NCBI GenBank assembly: GCA_002390485.1
Contig: DGPO01000058.1
Span: forward strand, 26,368 to 46,495
DNA: 20,128 nt
DNA from: Halieaceae bacterium UBA4438
GTDB taxonomy: Bacteria > Pseudomonadota > Gammaproteobacteria > Pseudomonadales > Halieaceae
Reading direction: 5' to 3'
Part shown: positions 8,608 to 16,435 of the stretch, one piece after another
How positions within the stretch are numbered: the stretch's first letter is position 1
Layout: each line of letters begins with the position of its first letter
Notes under the pieces: model-generated
Databases searched by the model: none
What the model was told of the DNA's origin: nothing
Seen by the model: only the letters and a program-made list of their open reading frames with translations
Made by a program: the position numbers and the translations under genes

Positions 8608-9995
8608 TCGGCCCCCATCATGGTGCCGCGACTTTTCATGGATACCAGCCGCTGGACGGGTTGGCGGATGGCGTCTTTAAACAGTGCAATCTCGGATTCG
8701 GGCAGGGACTTTGCTTTGGGTAATATCTTGTGCACGGTTCTTGGATTGCGGTGAACACCATTGACCAAGAACTCGTAGTGCAAGTGTGGACCTGTTGCCG
8801 CACCCGTTGAACCGACGGTGCCAATCACCTGACCCTGCTTTACGCGATCACCGCGGGCGACGCGTTTTTTATTCAAATGAAGGTAGTGGGTTTTAAAGCC
8901 TTCCCCGTGCTGAATAAAAAGGTAATTACCGTTGGATCGATTGTATCCTGCCTCTACGACTCTGCCGTCACCGGCGGCATAAACGGGCGTGCCCCTCGGC
9001 GCGGCATAGTCGGTGCCCCGATGCGGTCGCTTCGTTTTGTATATGGGGTGGAGTCGATTCGGGTTAAAGCTCGAACTGACGCGAGTAAAATCCAGAGGCG
9101 CTTTGAGAAATGCTTTTCGCATACTGACCCCTTCACCGTCGTAATACCCCGTTACGTTCTGGCTATCGGTGTATCGATAGGCGTCGACCGCGCGTCGTGA
9201 GGTCGTGTATGAGGTGGCAAGAATATTACCGTCTGAAATTTTCTCGCCATCGAGAAAGTGTTCTTCAAATAAAATAATGATGTCATCGCCTTTGCGAGGA
9301 TCGAGCGCGAAGTCGATTACGCCGCCCAAGATCGAGGCGAGCTCCATGATGATATTGGCTGAGAGGTCCGCTCGATCACCGGCAAGGAAGAGTGAGCTTT
9401 CGATGGTGAGCGCTACCGTACGTTCTCGCACTTGAGGCTCTCGAACGATGACTTCTGAGAGGAATCCATCATCGATTTTCGAGTAAACAGTCTGTTTGAG
9501 GCTCGACTCGATATGCCTCACGGCAACCAGTTGGTGTTCTTCATTGGCGGCAAAGCCGATGAGCTGTCCGGGAAAAATTTTTCTCAGTGCTCTTTTACTG
9601 TCGTTAGACGTGACTTCAAAGACGTCTCGATCGGAAAACCCTGCGCGATTGAAGATGAGGCTCAGATTGTCGCCGCGTCTCACCGTAACGTCATTCCATT
9701 GCAGTGGCGCCTTGTCCGGTGCTTGAATTTGTCCTTCTGTCACAGCATCCCACGAGATTTGAGTCGTGGCTGTGAGCAATGGATCGGGAAAAACGGACTG
9801 AGAGTCGTCGACGACTTTGCCGGGCGATCCAACGAAAAGCTGTGATAGCAGTACTAAGATTAGTAGACTGAGGGCACCCCAAAGAAGGCGGGTTTTATCA
9901 ATCGATAATCCGGCGCTATTTTCTAGGCGCGTGGCGCCTTTCGGTTTGCGTTGCAAGGCCATTCCATACCCCGCCCCTGTTGTGGGGCTGTTCAT
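8604..9995 (-). CDS. mepM: M23-family murein DD-endopeptidase, MepM-like
   Basis: 463 residues: basic cytoplasmic N-terminus, one membrane anchor at about 37-55 (LLWGALSLLILVLLSQLFV), an OapA/LysM-like segment (DVTVRRGDNLSLIFNRAGFS, 102-121), a central beta domain, and an M23 catalytic domain from about 300. Zinc ligands are H325 and D329 in RPHRGTDYA and H406 in GPHLHYEF, with H404 as the partner histidine. MepM-type enzymes cut D,D cross-links to let new wall be inserted and work in the periplasm. It occupies the place of PA0667. Starts at 9995 or at the ATG at 9962 are both possible; the latter has GGGG 6 bases upstream. It is divergent from tyrS (125-base gap) and overlaps anmK by 4 bases. 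Confidence 0.95.
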   Translation of the reverse strand: MNSPTTGAGYGMALQRKPKGATRLENSAGLSIDKTRLLWGALSLLILVLLSQLFVGSPGKVVDDSQSVFPDPLLTATTQISWDAVTEGQIQAPDKAPLQWNDVTVRRGDNLSLIFNRAGFSDRDVFEVTSNDSKRALRKIFPGQLIGFAANEEHQLVAVRHIESSLKQTVYSKIDDGFLSEVIVREPQVRERTVALTIESSLFLAGDRADLSANIIMELASILGGVIDFALDPRKGDDIIILFEEHFLDGEKISDGNILATSYTTSRRAVDAYRYTDSQNVTGYYDGEGVSMRKAFLKAPLDFTRVSSSFNPNRLHPIYKTKRPHRGTDYAAPRGTPVYAAGDGRVVEAGYNRSNGNYLFIQHGEGFKTHYLHLNKKRVARGDRVKQGQVIGTVGSTGAATGPHLHYEFLVNGVHRNPRTVHKILPKAKSLPESEIALFKDAIRQPVQRLVSMKSRGTMMGAE

Positions 9996-10120
9996 TGCCC
10001 TGCATCATAACCGACAATAGCCGCTTCACGAATGGTTAGACGCAATGTGAGTGTTGGAGAGGGGCTTGACGGCAGTTGAGCGCGGCATGTCACAGTCACT
10101 TAAATAAAAAAGGGTAAGTA

Positions 10121-11407
10121 ATGGCTTTTTTTCAGGATCTGAAAGCGCGAGGCTTGGTCTTTCAGACCACGGGCGACGCGCAGTTTGAGGCGTGGCTGTC
10201 GGACAAGCCTAGGATCTTATATTGCGGGTTTGACCCCACCGCCGACAGTTTGCACATTGGCTCGCTCGTTCCTTTGCTGATGCTAAGACGCTTTCAGCTG
10301 GCGGGCCATACGCCCATTGCACTGGTAGGTGGCGCGACGGGTTTGATTGGCGACCCCAGCTTTAAGGCCCAGGAGCGCGCCTTGAATACACCTGACGTGG
10401 TGTCGGAGTGGGTGAGTCGGCTAAGAACACAAATGTCTCAGTTTTTATCGTTTGAGGGTGACACCTCTGCCGTCATGGCCAATAACCTCGATTGGACGGC
10501 AAATGTCGACGTACTGACGTTTTTGAGAGACGTCGGTAAGCACTTTTCTGTGAACAATATGATTGCGAAGGAGTCGGTCAAACAACGTATTGAGCGAGAG
10601 GGCGCTGGCATTAGTTTCACTGAATTTACGTACATGATTTTGCAGTCATTTGATTTTGCCGAGCTGAACAAGCGCTACGGATGTGAGCTTCAAATCGGCG
10701 GCTCTGACCAGTGGGGAAATATTACGGGTGGGGTGGACTTAACGCGCAGAATGAACAGTGCGCAAGTTCAAGGTCTGACAATGCCCTTGGTGACTAAAGC
10801 CGATGGGACGAAGTTTGGTAAGACTGAGTCAGGCACCATTTGGCTGGACGCTAAAAAGACCTCACCTTATGCGTTTTACCAATTCTGGCTGAGCACTGCT
10901 GATGCTGACGTGTACACCTTCTTGAAGTACTTCACGTTCCTGTCGGTCAGCGATATTGACGCCTTAGAGCAGGAAGATGCTGAGCGTGAGGGTCGACCTC
11001 AAGCACAAATGGTGCTCGCACAAGAGGTCACGCGCTTAGTGCATACCGACGTCGGACTTGAGGCGGCAGAGCGGATTACTCAGGCAATGTTTAACGGTGA
11101 AGAGGGCGCATTGTCTGAGTCTGATTTAGCCCAGTTGAGTCTGGATGGACTGCCCAGTAGCACTGTCGCCCGAGCAGAATTACCGGCAACGCTAACGCAA
11201 CTTTTAACTGACGCCGGAATGGTTACCTCAGGCAAGCAGGTCAAGGATGCACTGGGGAGATCGGCGGTGGTGATTAATGGGAAGCCGGTTTCAGTGGACG
11301 ACAATGCTAATCCGCAAAAATGCTTTGCAATCGACAGTGCGATGCACGGGCAGTACTTCATCACCCGGCTGGGCAAAAAGAAGGTGCATTTATTTACTGT
11401 TGTCTGA
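10121..11407 (+). CDS. tyrS: Tyrosyl-tRNA synthetase
   Basis: Class I synthetase charging tRNA-Tyr. 428 residues, the normal TyrS size. The Rossmann part begins ILYCGFDPTADSLHIGSLVP (32-51), where HIGS is the HIGH motif; GSDQWGNITGG (194-204) is the tyrosine-binding stretch and KFGKTESG (231-238) the KMSKS loop. The C-terminal 70 residues (KQVKDALGRSAVVINGKPVS) form the S4 RNA-binding domain. The KFGKT loop marks the E. coli TyrS type. The start has AAGGG about 7 bases upstream. It is divergent from mepM across a 125-base region in which I see no convincing promoter, and it is followed 30 bases later by the phosphatase gene. Confidence 0.98.
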   Translation: MAFFQDLKARGLVFQTTGDAQFEAWLSDKPRILYCGFDPTADSLHIGSLVPLLMLRRFQLAGHTPIALVGGATGLIGDPSFKAQERALNTPDVVSEWVSRLRTQMSQFLSFEGDTSAVMANNLDWTANVDVLTFLRDVGKHFSVNNMIAKESVKQRIEREGAGISFTEFTYMILQSFDFAELNKRYGCELQIGGSDQWGNITGGVDLTRRMNSAQVQGLTMPLVTKADGTKFGKTESGTIWLDAKKTSPYAFYQFWLSTADADVYTFLKYFTFLSVSDIDALEQEDAEREGRPQAQMVLAQEVTRLVHTDVGLEAAERITQAMFNGEEGALSESDLAQLSLDGLPSSTVARAELPATLTQLLTDAGMVTSGKQVKDALGRSAVVINGKPVSVDDNANPQKCFAIDSAMHGQYFITRLGKKKVHLFTVV

Positions 11408-11437
11408 GTAGGCAGCGCAACTGAGAGTCCGGATGCA

Positions 11438-11956
11438 GTGAAGCAGCTTCATTTGATTCGTCATGCAAAGTCTTCGTGGGATGACCCGTCACTGGGTGAC
11501 CATCAGCGCCCACTCAATGCGCGCGGTCAGCGGGCAAGCGTGCTCATGGGGACAGCAATGTCGGTGTACTTAAAGGACGCCCCCGCCGTATTTGTAAGCA
11601 GCGCCGTCCGCGCGCAACAGACATTTCAAGGCCTTGTGAGCGGCTGGGCCGCACTTGAGGGGACAGTGTCGACAACCGATGACCGGCTCTACACTTTCGA
11701 CGCTCATGACCTTATCGCTTGGCTGTCAGAGGCGGATGATCGTTTAGATAATATGGCGGTTATTGGCCACAACCCAGCCCTGTCGGCGCTTGCCCGATTA
11801 CTCTATCCCCAGCTGACGCTCAGTCGTCTTCCCACCGCGGCCTGGCTGTGGTTAAGTTTTGACAGTGTTGCGTGGCGTTCATTGGTTGATTCTCCTGGCA
11901 ACGCAGCGCTTGTGCGTCTGTGCACGCCCAAAAACGTGGTGGAACAACAGTCATGA
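11438..11956 (+). CDS. SixA-like phosphohistidine phosphatase (histidine phosphatase superfamily)
   Basis: 172 residues. The RHA motif at R8-H9-A10 (LHLIRHAKSSWDD) gives the catalytic histidine; the second arginine R58 (SSAVRAQQTF) and the second histidine H111 (VIGHNPALS) complete the phosphate pocket. Short proteins of this layout are SixA-like and remove phosphate from histidine in phosphotransfer or nitrogen-PTS proteins; other small-molecule phosphatases share the motif. The start is a GTG at 11438, since no ATG precedes the RHA motif in frame; the ribosome site is poor. Its stop overlaps the nagZ start (ATGA), so the two are co-translated. The function in this pair is not clear. Confidence 0.85.
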   Translation: MKQLHLIRHAKSSWDDPSLGDHQRPLNARGQRASVLMGTAMSVYLKDAPAVFVSSAVRAQQTFQGLVSGWAALEGTVSTTDDRLYTFDAHDLIAWLSEADDRLDNMAVIGHNPALSALARLLYPQLTLSRLPTAAWLWLSFDSVAWRSLVDSPGNAALVRLCTPKNVVEQQS

Positions 11957-12969
11957 CACCTGTGATTTTCGGCCTAGAGGGCCTGTCCTTAACCCGTATA
12001 GAGCGCGATTTTTTCAAAGAAACTCGTCCGTTTGGCTTTATTTTATTTGGCCGAAATATTGCCGATCGTCAGCAGTTACAACGATTAACCGGTGAACTGC
12101 GTGCGCTTACGGGTAACGATCAACTCCCCGTACTGATCGACCAAGAGGGCGGGCGAGTGGCTCGCATGCAAGCGCCCCAATGGGCGACCTATCCACCCGC
12201 TGCCACGTTTGAGGCGCTCTACCGCCGCAACCGAGAGTGGGGTTTGGAGGCTTGCACTCTGAATTACGAGGCGCTTGCGCTTGATTTGGCCGAGGTGGGT
12301 CTATCCGTGGCCTGCGCGCCCGTGCTGGATGTCCCCGTGATGAACGCCCACGATGTCATTGGCGATCGCGCGTTTTCTCAGGATTCGTCCTCGGTGGCCG
12401 CGCTTGGGCGTGCTTGCTTGGCAGGATTAAGCGCCGGCGGTGTCGAGGGAGTCATTAAGCATATTCCCGGTCATGGTCGTTCTGTTGTTGACTCGCACCT
12501 GGAACTGCCCCGCGTCGTTGCTGACCAAACGGAGCTTGAGCGAGATTTGGGGCCGTTTAAGGCGCTTAATGATGCCAGTATGGCGATGACGGCCCATGTC
12601 ATTTACGAGGCATGGGATTCTCAGCACTGTGCGACGCTGTCCGAGGACGTCATCGGTCGGGTGATTCGCAGGACCGTTGGGTTCGACGGCTTGCTCATGA
12701 CAGACGACCTGGACATGAAGGCTCTTTCGGGTGACATCGGTGATTTGGCGGCCCAGTCGCAGGCCGCTGGGTGTGATGTTGTATTGAATTGCTGGGGTAA
12801 GATGAACGACATGGAGTCCATCGTTAAAAAAATGAGGTCGCCGACACCTCAGACGCTCACGCGAATGCGTCGGGTCAACGACCGCCTGGCCAAGGCGTCG
12901 AGTTCGGTGACGATTAGCGAGCGGCAACGTGCACTGACAGCTCGGCGTGATGCACTGTTAGCGTCGTAG
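11953..12969 (+). CDS. nagZ: Beta-N-acetylglucosaminidase NagZ (GH3)
   Basis: Cytosolic glycoside hydrolase that removes GlcNAc from anhydro-muropeptides imported during wall turnover, giving anhydro-MurNAc species, the substrate line of AnmK. 338 residues from the ATG at 11953. The substrate and catalytic motifs are FILFGRN (29-35), IDQEGGRVAR (62-71), the flexible loop KHIPGHGRSVVDSH (169-182), with H174 as acid/base by comparison with known NagZ, and LMTDDLDM with the nucleophile D251. The frame extends upstream to 11920, but that would overlap the phosphatase by 37 bases; the ATGA overlap is the expected arrangement. The enzyme is the single-domain Gram-negative type. Confident. Confidence 0.96.
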   Translation: MTPVIFGLEGLSLTRIERDFFKETRPFGFILFGRNIADRQQLQRLTGELRALTGNDQLPVLIDQEGGRVARMQAPQWATYPPAATFEALYRRNREWGLEACTLNYEALALDLAEVGLSVACAPVLDVPVMNAHDVIGDRAFSQDSSSVAALGRACLAGLSAGGVEGVIKHIPGHGRSVVDSHLELPRVVADQTELERDLGPFKALNDASMAMTAHVIYEAWDSQHCATLSEDVIGRVIRRTVGFDGLLMTDDLDMKALSGDIGDLAAQSQAAGCDVVLNCWGKMNDMESIVKKMRSPTPQTLTRMRRVNDRLAKASSSVTISERQRALTARRDALLAS

Positions 12970-13053
12970 GCGCCGAGTCAATTGATGATGGATGGCCTTT
13001 AAGAATTTAAACCGTCCCAGCATTTTCAAGTCGATGAGAAGAGACTGACACGA

Positions 13054-13368
13054 ATGAAGACTGAAATGACCTCTGTTGTGAGGAGAAGTGCACGGCACGG
13101 CCTAGGGGTTGGCCTCATCGTGTTGTTGTCTGGCTGCGCATCCCCGATCGACCTGCTCACCAGCAAGCCCAGCGCTCAATCGGGTGCTACAGGGGCGACA
13201 ACTCAAACGAAAACCTGCGAAACACCGCGTCCGCGGATTTGCACCATGGAGTACAAGCCCGTCTGTGCCGTCATGGCGTCAGGCTTAATAAGGACGTACC
13301 CTTCGGCTTGTAATGCCTGTGCTGACGTTTCTGTCAGTGAGTGGCGGCCCGAACCCTGCGAGGAGTAA
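13054..13368 (+). CDS. Kazal-type serine protease inhibitor-domain lipoprotein
   Basis: 104 residues. A signal peptide ends in LIVLLSGC, so the lipidated cysteine is C28. A Ser/Thr/Ala-rich linker (29-54) precedes a compact domain with six cysteines at 55, 63, 71, 86, 89 and 102, enough for three disulfides. The core C63-TMEYKPV-C71 and TYPSAC around Y82 is the Kazal signature. The reactive loop is very close to that of ovomucoid third domain (CTLEYRPLC); by that comparison the P1 residue is M65, which predicts chymotrypsin, subtilisin or elastase-like targets. The starts at 13054 and 13066 are both possible. It ends 2 bases before the symporter gene, whose ribosome site overlaps its last codons. 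Known as a bacterial family; its targets are not known to me. Confidence 0.88.
   Translation: MKTEMTSVVRRSARHGLGVGLIVLLSGCASPIDLLTSKPSAQSGATGATTQTKTCETPRPRICTMEYKPVCAVMASGLIRTYPSACNACADVSVSEWRPEPCEE
13361..13365 (+). promoter_or_regulatory. Shine-Dalgarno inside the Kazal gene, deciding the symporter start
   Basis: AGGAG formed by the last Kazal codons lies 5 bases before the ATG at 13371. It favours that ATG over the in-frame GTG at 13341, which lies well inside the Kazal gene. Confidence 0.75.
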
Positions 13369-13370
13369 AA

Positions 13371-14681
13371 ATGTCATTAACCAATCGAATTTTATTGGCC
13401 ATGGTCTTGGGAATCGGTCTGGGGTCGGTGCTTGAAATCACACTGGCGTCCTTGAGCCCCGAGAGTGGACTCTATGGCTTTCTCTACAACGGACTGGTCA
13501 TGGGCGTGTTTGATGTGCTTGGCCGCATATTCATTGCGTCGTTGAAGCTTTTGGTCGTACCGCTCGTATTAGTGTCGCTCATTTGTGGCATGGCTGCCCT
13601 GGGGGCCAGCAGTCGTATGGGCCCTATCGCGGGTAAGACACTGGGACTTTATTTGGTGACAACCTGTATCGCGGTGACCTTAGGTTTGGCGATTGCCTTA
13701 GCGGTCGGACCCGGAGAGGGCGTCAATGCGGTGGCAAGCTCTGACTTTGTTCCAAAAGAGGCTCCGCCGATTAAAGAAACGCTGATCAATATTTTCCCAA
13801 CGAACCCGGTTGCGGCGATGGCTGAGGGCAATATGTTGCAAGTCATCGTGTTTGCACTGTTGGTTGGGTTTGCCCTGACGCGCGCGGGTGCTGCCGGTGA
13901 GCGCTTAATCGCGTGGTTCCAGGACATGGAAGTCGTCGTCATGAAAATGGTGGGTGTTCTGATAGAGCTGGCACCCTACGGTGTTTTTGCGCTGTTGACT
14001 AAGCTGTTTGCGACCATGGGATTTGGGACGATCTTTGACCTTGCAGCGTACTTTTTTACCTTGCTGGGCGTCCTCCTTTTCCACGGATTTGTCGTTTACG
14101 GTTTGGTACTGCGAACACTCACGCCGTTATCACCGTCCATGCTTCGACAAAAAATGCGCCGAGTCTGGGCCTTCGCGTTTTCGACATCCTCGTCAGGGGC
14201 GACGTTACCCGTGACATTGCGAACGGTTGAAAAACGTCTGGGTGTTAATAAGAGCGTTGCCGGATTTGCGGTGCCTCTGGGGGCGACCATCAATATGGAT
14301 GGGACGGCCATTATGCAGGGCGTTGCGACCGTCTTTATTGCGCAGGTTTACGGCATTGATCTGACGAGCTCGCAGCTCCTGATGGTGGTGCTCACCGCAA
14401 CCCTTGCGTCGATTGGAACCGCTGCAGTACCCAGTGCCGGCCTCATTATGCTCTCACTCGTCCTCACGCAAGCAGGGCTTCCAGTAGAGGGGATTGCGCT
14501 TATATTGGGTGTTGACCGACTGCTGGACATGGTGCGAACAGCCGTGAATGTCACAGGTGACGCCACGGTTTCGACGGTGGTGGCCTACCACGAAGGTCAG
14601 CTGGACGAAGTGATCTTCAACGACCCTAACGCGGACCTTGACGAGACCGCGACGGGTGAGTCGTCGGAGACTGCCTCATGA
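13371..14681 (+). CDS. Sodium/proton-coupled acidic amino-acid symporter (SDF/DAACS family)
   Basis: 436 residues with about eight membrane spans and two re-entrant hairpins. The family motifs are present: hairpin 1 serines STSSSGATLP (271-280), NMDGT (308-312), hairpin 2 (SIGTAAVPSAGLIM) and the last helix VDRLLDMVRTAVNVTGD (381-397). That last motif matches GltPh: R389 is the carboxylate-binding arginine and D386 the amino-group ligand, with N393 and D397 for sodium. DctA dicarboxylate carriers lack that aspartate, so aspartate or glutamate is the more likely substrate; this is inference from the motif. The start follows the AGGAG at 13361. It comes 2 bases after the Kazal gene and overlaps gloC by 4 bases, so the three form one operon. 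Confidence 0.92.
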   Translation: MSLTNRILLAMVLGIGLGSVLEITLASLSPESGLYGFLYNGLVMGVFDVLGRIFIASLKLLVVPLVLVSLICGMAALGASSRMGPIAGKTLGLYLVTTCIAVTLGLAIALAVGPGEGVNAVASSDFVPKEAPPIKETLINIFPTNPVAAMAEGNMLQVIVFALLVGFALTRAGAAGERLIAWFQDMEVVVMKMVGVLIELAPYGVFALLTKLFATMGFGTIFDLAAYFFTLLGVLLFHGFVVYGLVLRTLTPLSPSMLRQKMRRVWAFAFSTSSSGATLPVTLRTVEKRLGVNKSVAGFAVPLGATINMDGTAIMQGVATVFIAQVYGIDLTSSQLLMVVLTATLASIGTAAVPSAGLIMLSLVLTQAGLPVEGIALILGVDRLLDMVRTAVNVTGDATVSTVVAYHEGQLDEVIFNDPNADLDETATGESSETAS

Positions 14682-15328
14682 GCCTGTCTGTTTCGGTTGT
14701 CCCTGTGACCCCCTATCAGCAAAATTGCTCCGTCATTAAGTGCAACGAAACGGGGTTAGCTGCGGTCGTTGATCCGGGTGGCGACATCGATCTGATTCAA
14801 GCCGCCATCGAGAAGATGGATGCAAAAGTGGAAAAGATTTTGTTGACGCACGGGCATATGGATCATTGCGCTGCCGCCGATGTGCTGAGGAAGCAATGGG
14901 GTGTTCCGATCGAAGGACCGGAGGAAGCGGATCGGTTTTGGATTGATAATTTGCCGAAGTGGTGCGAGATGTCAGGCTTCCCAACCGCGGAGGCTTTTGA
15001 GCCCGATCGGTGGTTAGTTGATGGAGAGACGGTCACCGTCGGTAATCTTGAGCTCGCCGTTATCCATTGCCCCGGACACACGCCTGGCCACGTTGTTTTC
15101 TACGATACAAAACAGCAGTTTGCGTGGGTTGGTGACGTCATATTTGCGGGCTCTATCGGTCGAACTGACTTCCCGATGGGTAATCATGATCAGTTAATTC
15201 ATTCGATTAGAGAGAAGCTGTTTCCCCTTGGGGACAACGTGCAGTTCCTGCCCGGACATGGTCCAGACTCAACGTTTGGGCGCGAGCGGGCGTCTAACCC
15301 GTTCGTCGCCGATACGCGTTTTGGTTAG
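14678..15328 (+). CDS. gloC: Glyoxalase II, GloC (YcbL) type metallo-hydrolase
   Basis: Hydrolyses S-D-lactoylglutathione, the last step of methylglyoxal removal, in the cytosol. 216 residues, matching GloC (about 215) and shorter than GloB. The metallo-beta-lactamase motif is THGHMDHCAA (H58, H60, D62, H63), followed by H134 in HCPGHTPGH, D153 in VGDVIFAGSIGRTDF and H194 in LPGHGPDSTFG. Stretches such as PVTPYQQNCSVI, VDPGGD and GRTDFPMGNHDQLI align closely with E. coli YcbL as I remember it. The start ATG overlaps the symporter stop (ATGA), with GGAGA about 8 bases upstream. It converges on the reductase gene across 16 bases, without a visible terminator. Confidence 0.93.
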   Translation: MSLSVSVVPVTPYQQNCSVIKCNETGLAAVVDPGGDIDLIQAAIEKMDAKVEKILLTHGHMDHCAAADVLRKQWGVPIEGPEEADRFWIDNLPKWCEMSGFPTAEAFEPDRWLVDGETVTVGNLELAVIHCPGHTPGHVVFYDTKQQFAWVGDVIFAGSIGRTDFPMGNHDQLIHSIREKLFPLGDNVQFLPGHGPDSTFGRERASNPFVADTRFG

Positions 15329-15344
15329 CTAATAAGGACCAACA

Positions 15345-16421
15345 TTACGCGGCGACAAAGCCTTTCCAAGACGCCATGTAATCGATGAATGTAGGGCTCA
15401 GTCCCTGACTTGCGAGGTGGTCGCGCGACACCGGTAAATCCAACATTTTAAAGGCTGGATTGGACAAGGCTTGCGCAGGGAAGTCAGCGTGAACAACGGC
15501 CGCTCGACCTATAATGACAAAGTCGAGTCCCTGTTCGATCGCACGCTCACAGTCACGCGCCGAATAGAGTTTACCGGCAGCGCCCAGGGCCACACCCTTG
15601 CGCGGTAGGTCGGCGAAAACTTTAAGCAGCGATGCGCCTGAAAACGCCTCATCGCTCGCATCCTTGAACACATCCCACAGCGACATGTCGAGGTAGTCAA
15701 TGCGTGGATCGACTAAAAGATCTGCCGCTAGATCGCGAATTTCCTCTGTCCGCTGGCCGAAACGCTCCGGTGAGAGGCGCACGCCCAGACTGAAGGCTCG
15801 ACCGCAGGACTGGTTTATACCCGCAATAATATCCATAAGCGGCTTCGCACGCTTCTCCGGTGAGCCGCCGTAGGCGTCATCACGGCGATTCAACTCAGGG
15901 CTTAAGAACTGTGCGAGTAAATAGCCGTGTGCGCCGTGGAGCTGCACGCCGTCAAAGCCCGCTTTTTGGCAGCGAACAGCGGCTGCTATACAGTCCTCAA
16001 TAAACCCCTCCACTTCCTCAACCGTCATCGCCTTTGATCCTGTGGCCTCATCGTCAGACGGGCACATGGGCGTGTCGTCGCAATAGCTACCGAGCGCGCG
16101 CATACCGCCATGATGAAGCTGAACCACCGCGTGACTGCCCTGTGCCTTGATGCCTTGAGCCAAACGCTGGAGACCCTGCATATGTTGATCGTCGTGGGCG
16201 CCTAATTGACCTGGGAAGCCAACGCCGCGATGTTGTACCGAGGTGGCACAGGTCATGGTCAGGCCAAAGCCCCCTTGGGCACGTCGCGTCAGCCAGTGAT
16301 ATTCATCGTCACTTAAGACGCCGTCTGCGCCACTTTGAAGGTTCGTTAAGGCGGCCAACATGTAGCGATTATCGATTGTCGTACCGTTAGCAAAAGTGAA
16401 TGAAGACGATAAAGCGCTCAT
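15345..16421 (-). CDS. Old Yellow Enzyme-family NADH:flavin oxidoreductase
   Basis: An FMN-binding TIM barrel of 358 residues. Family marks are QLHHGG (101-106), then FDGVQLHGAHGYLLAQFLSP (156-175) with the substrate-anchoring histidines H162 and H165 and the tyrosine Y167, NRRDDAYGGSPEKR (178-191), VRLSPERFG (214-222) and the FMN-phosphate end GAAGKLYSA and VIIGRAAVVH (280-311). Members reduce activated C=C bonds with NAD(P)H; the physiological substrate cannot be told from sequence. No iron-sulfur C-terminal domain is present, so it is not a 2,4-dienoyl-CoA reductase. The start has GAGG 5 bases upstream. It follows the exported amidohydrolase by 14 bases and is probably co-transcribed with it. 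Confidence 0.92.
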   Translation of the reverse strand: MSALSSSFTFANGTTIDNRYMLAALTNLQSGADGVLSDDEYHWLTRRAQGGFGLTMTCATSVQHRGVGFPGQLGAHDDQHMQGLQRLAQGIKAQGSHAVVQLHHGGMRALGSYCDDTPMCPSDDEATGSKAMTVEEVEGFIEDCIAAAVRCQKAGFDGVQLHGAHGYLLAQFLSPELNRRDDAYGGSPEKRAKPLMDIIAGINQSCGRAFSLGVRLSPERFGQRTEEIRDLAADLLVDPRIDYLDMSLWDVFKDASDEAFSGASLLKVFADLPRKGVALGAAGKLYSARDCERAIEQGLDFVIIGRAAVVHADFPAQALSNPAFKMLDLPVSRDHLASQGLSPTFIDYMASWKGFVAA

Positions 16422-16435
16422 AAAAACCTCAATAA

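Noticed and set aside
10066..10105. tyrS promoter candidates (TTGACG at 10066, TTGAGC at 10076 with TTAAAT at 10100)
   Set aside because: Spacing or -10 match is poor, and the second pair would put the transcript start on top of the ribosome site.
11920..11952. Upstream GTG extension of nagZ
   Set aside because: It would overlap the phosphatase gene by 37 bases; the ATGA overlap at 11953 is the usual coupled layout and fits the NagZ N-terminus.
12427..12927. 166-codon minus-strand frame inside nagZ
   Set aside because: It is antisense to conserved NagZ catalytic motifs, with His/Arg-rich composition typical of a shadow frame.
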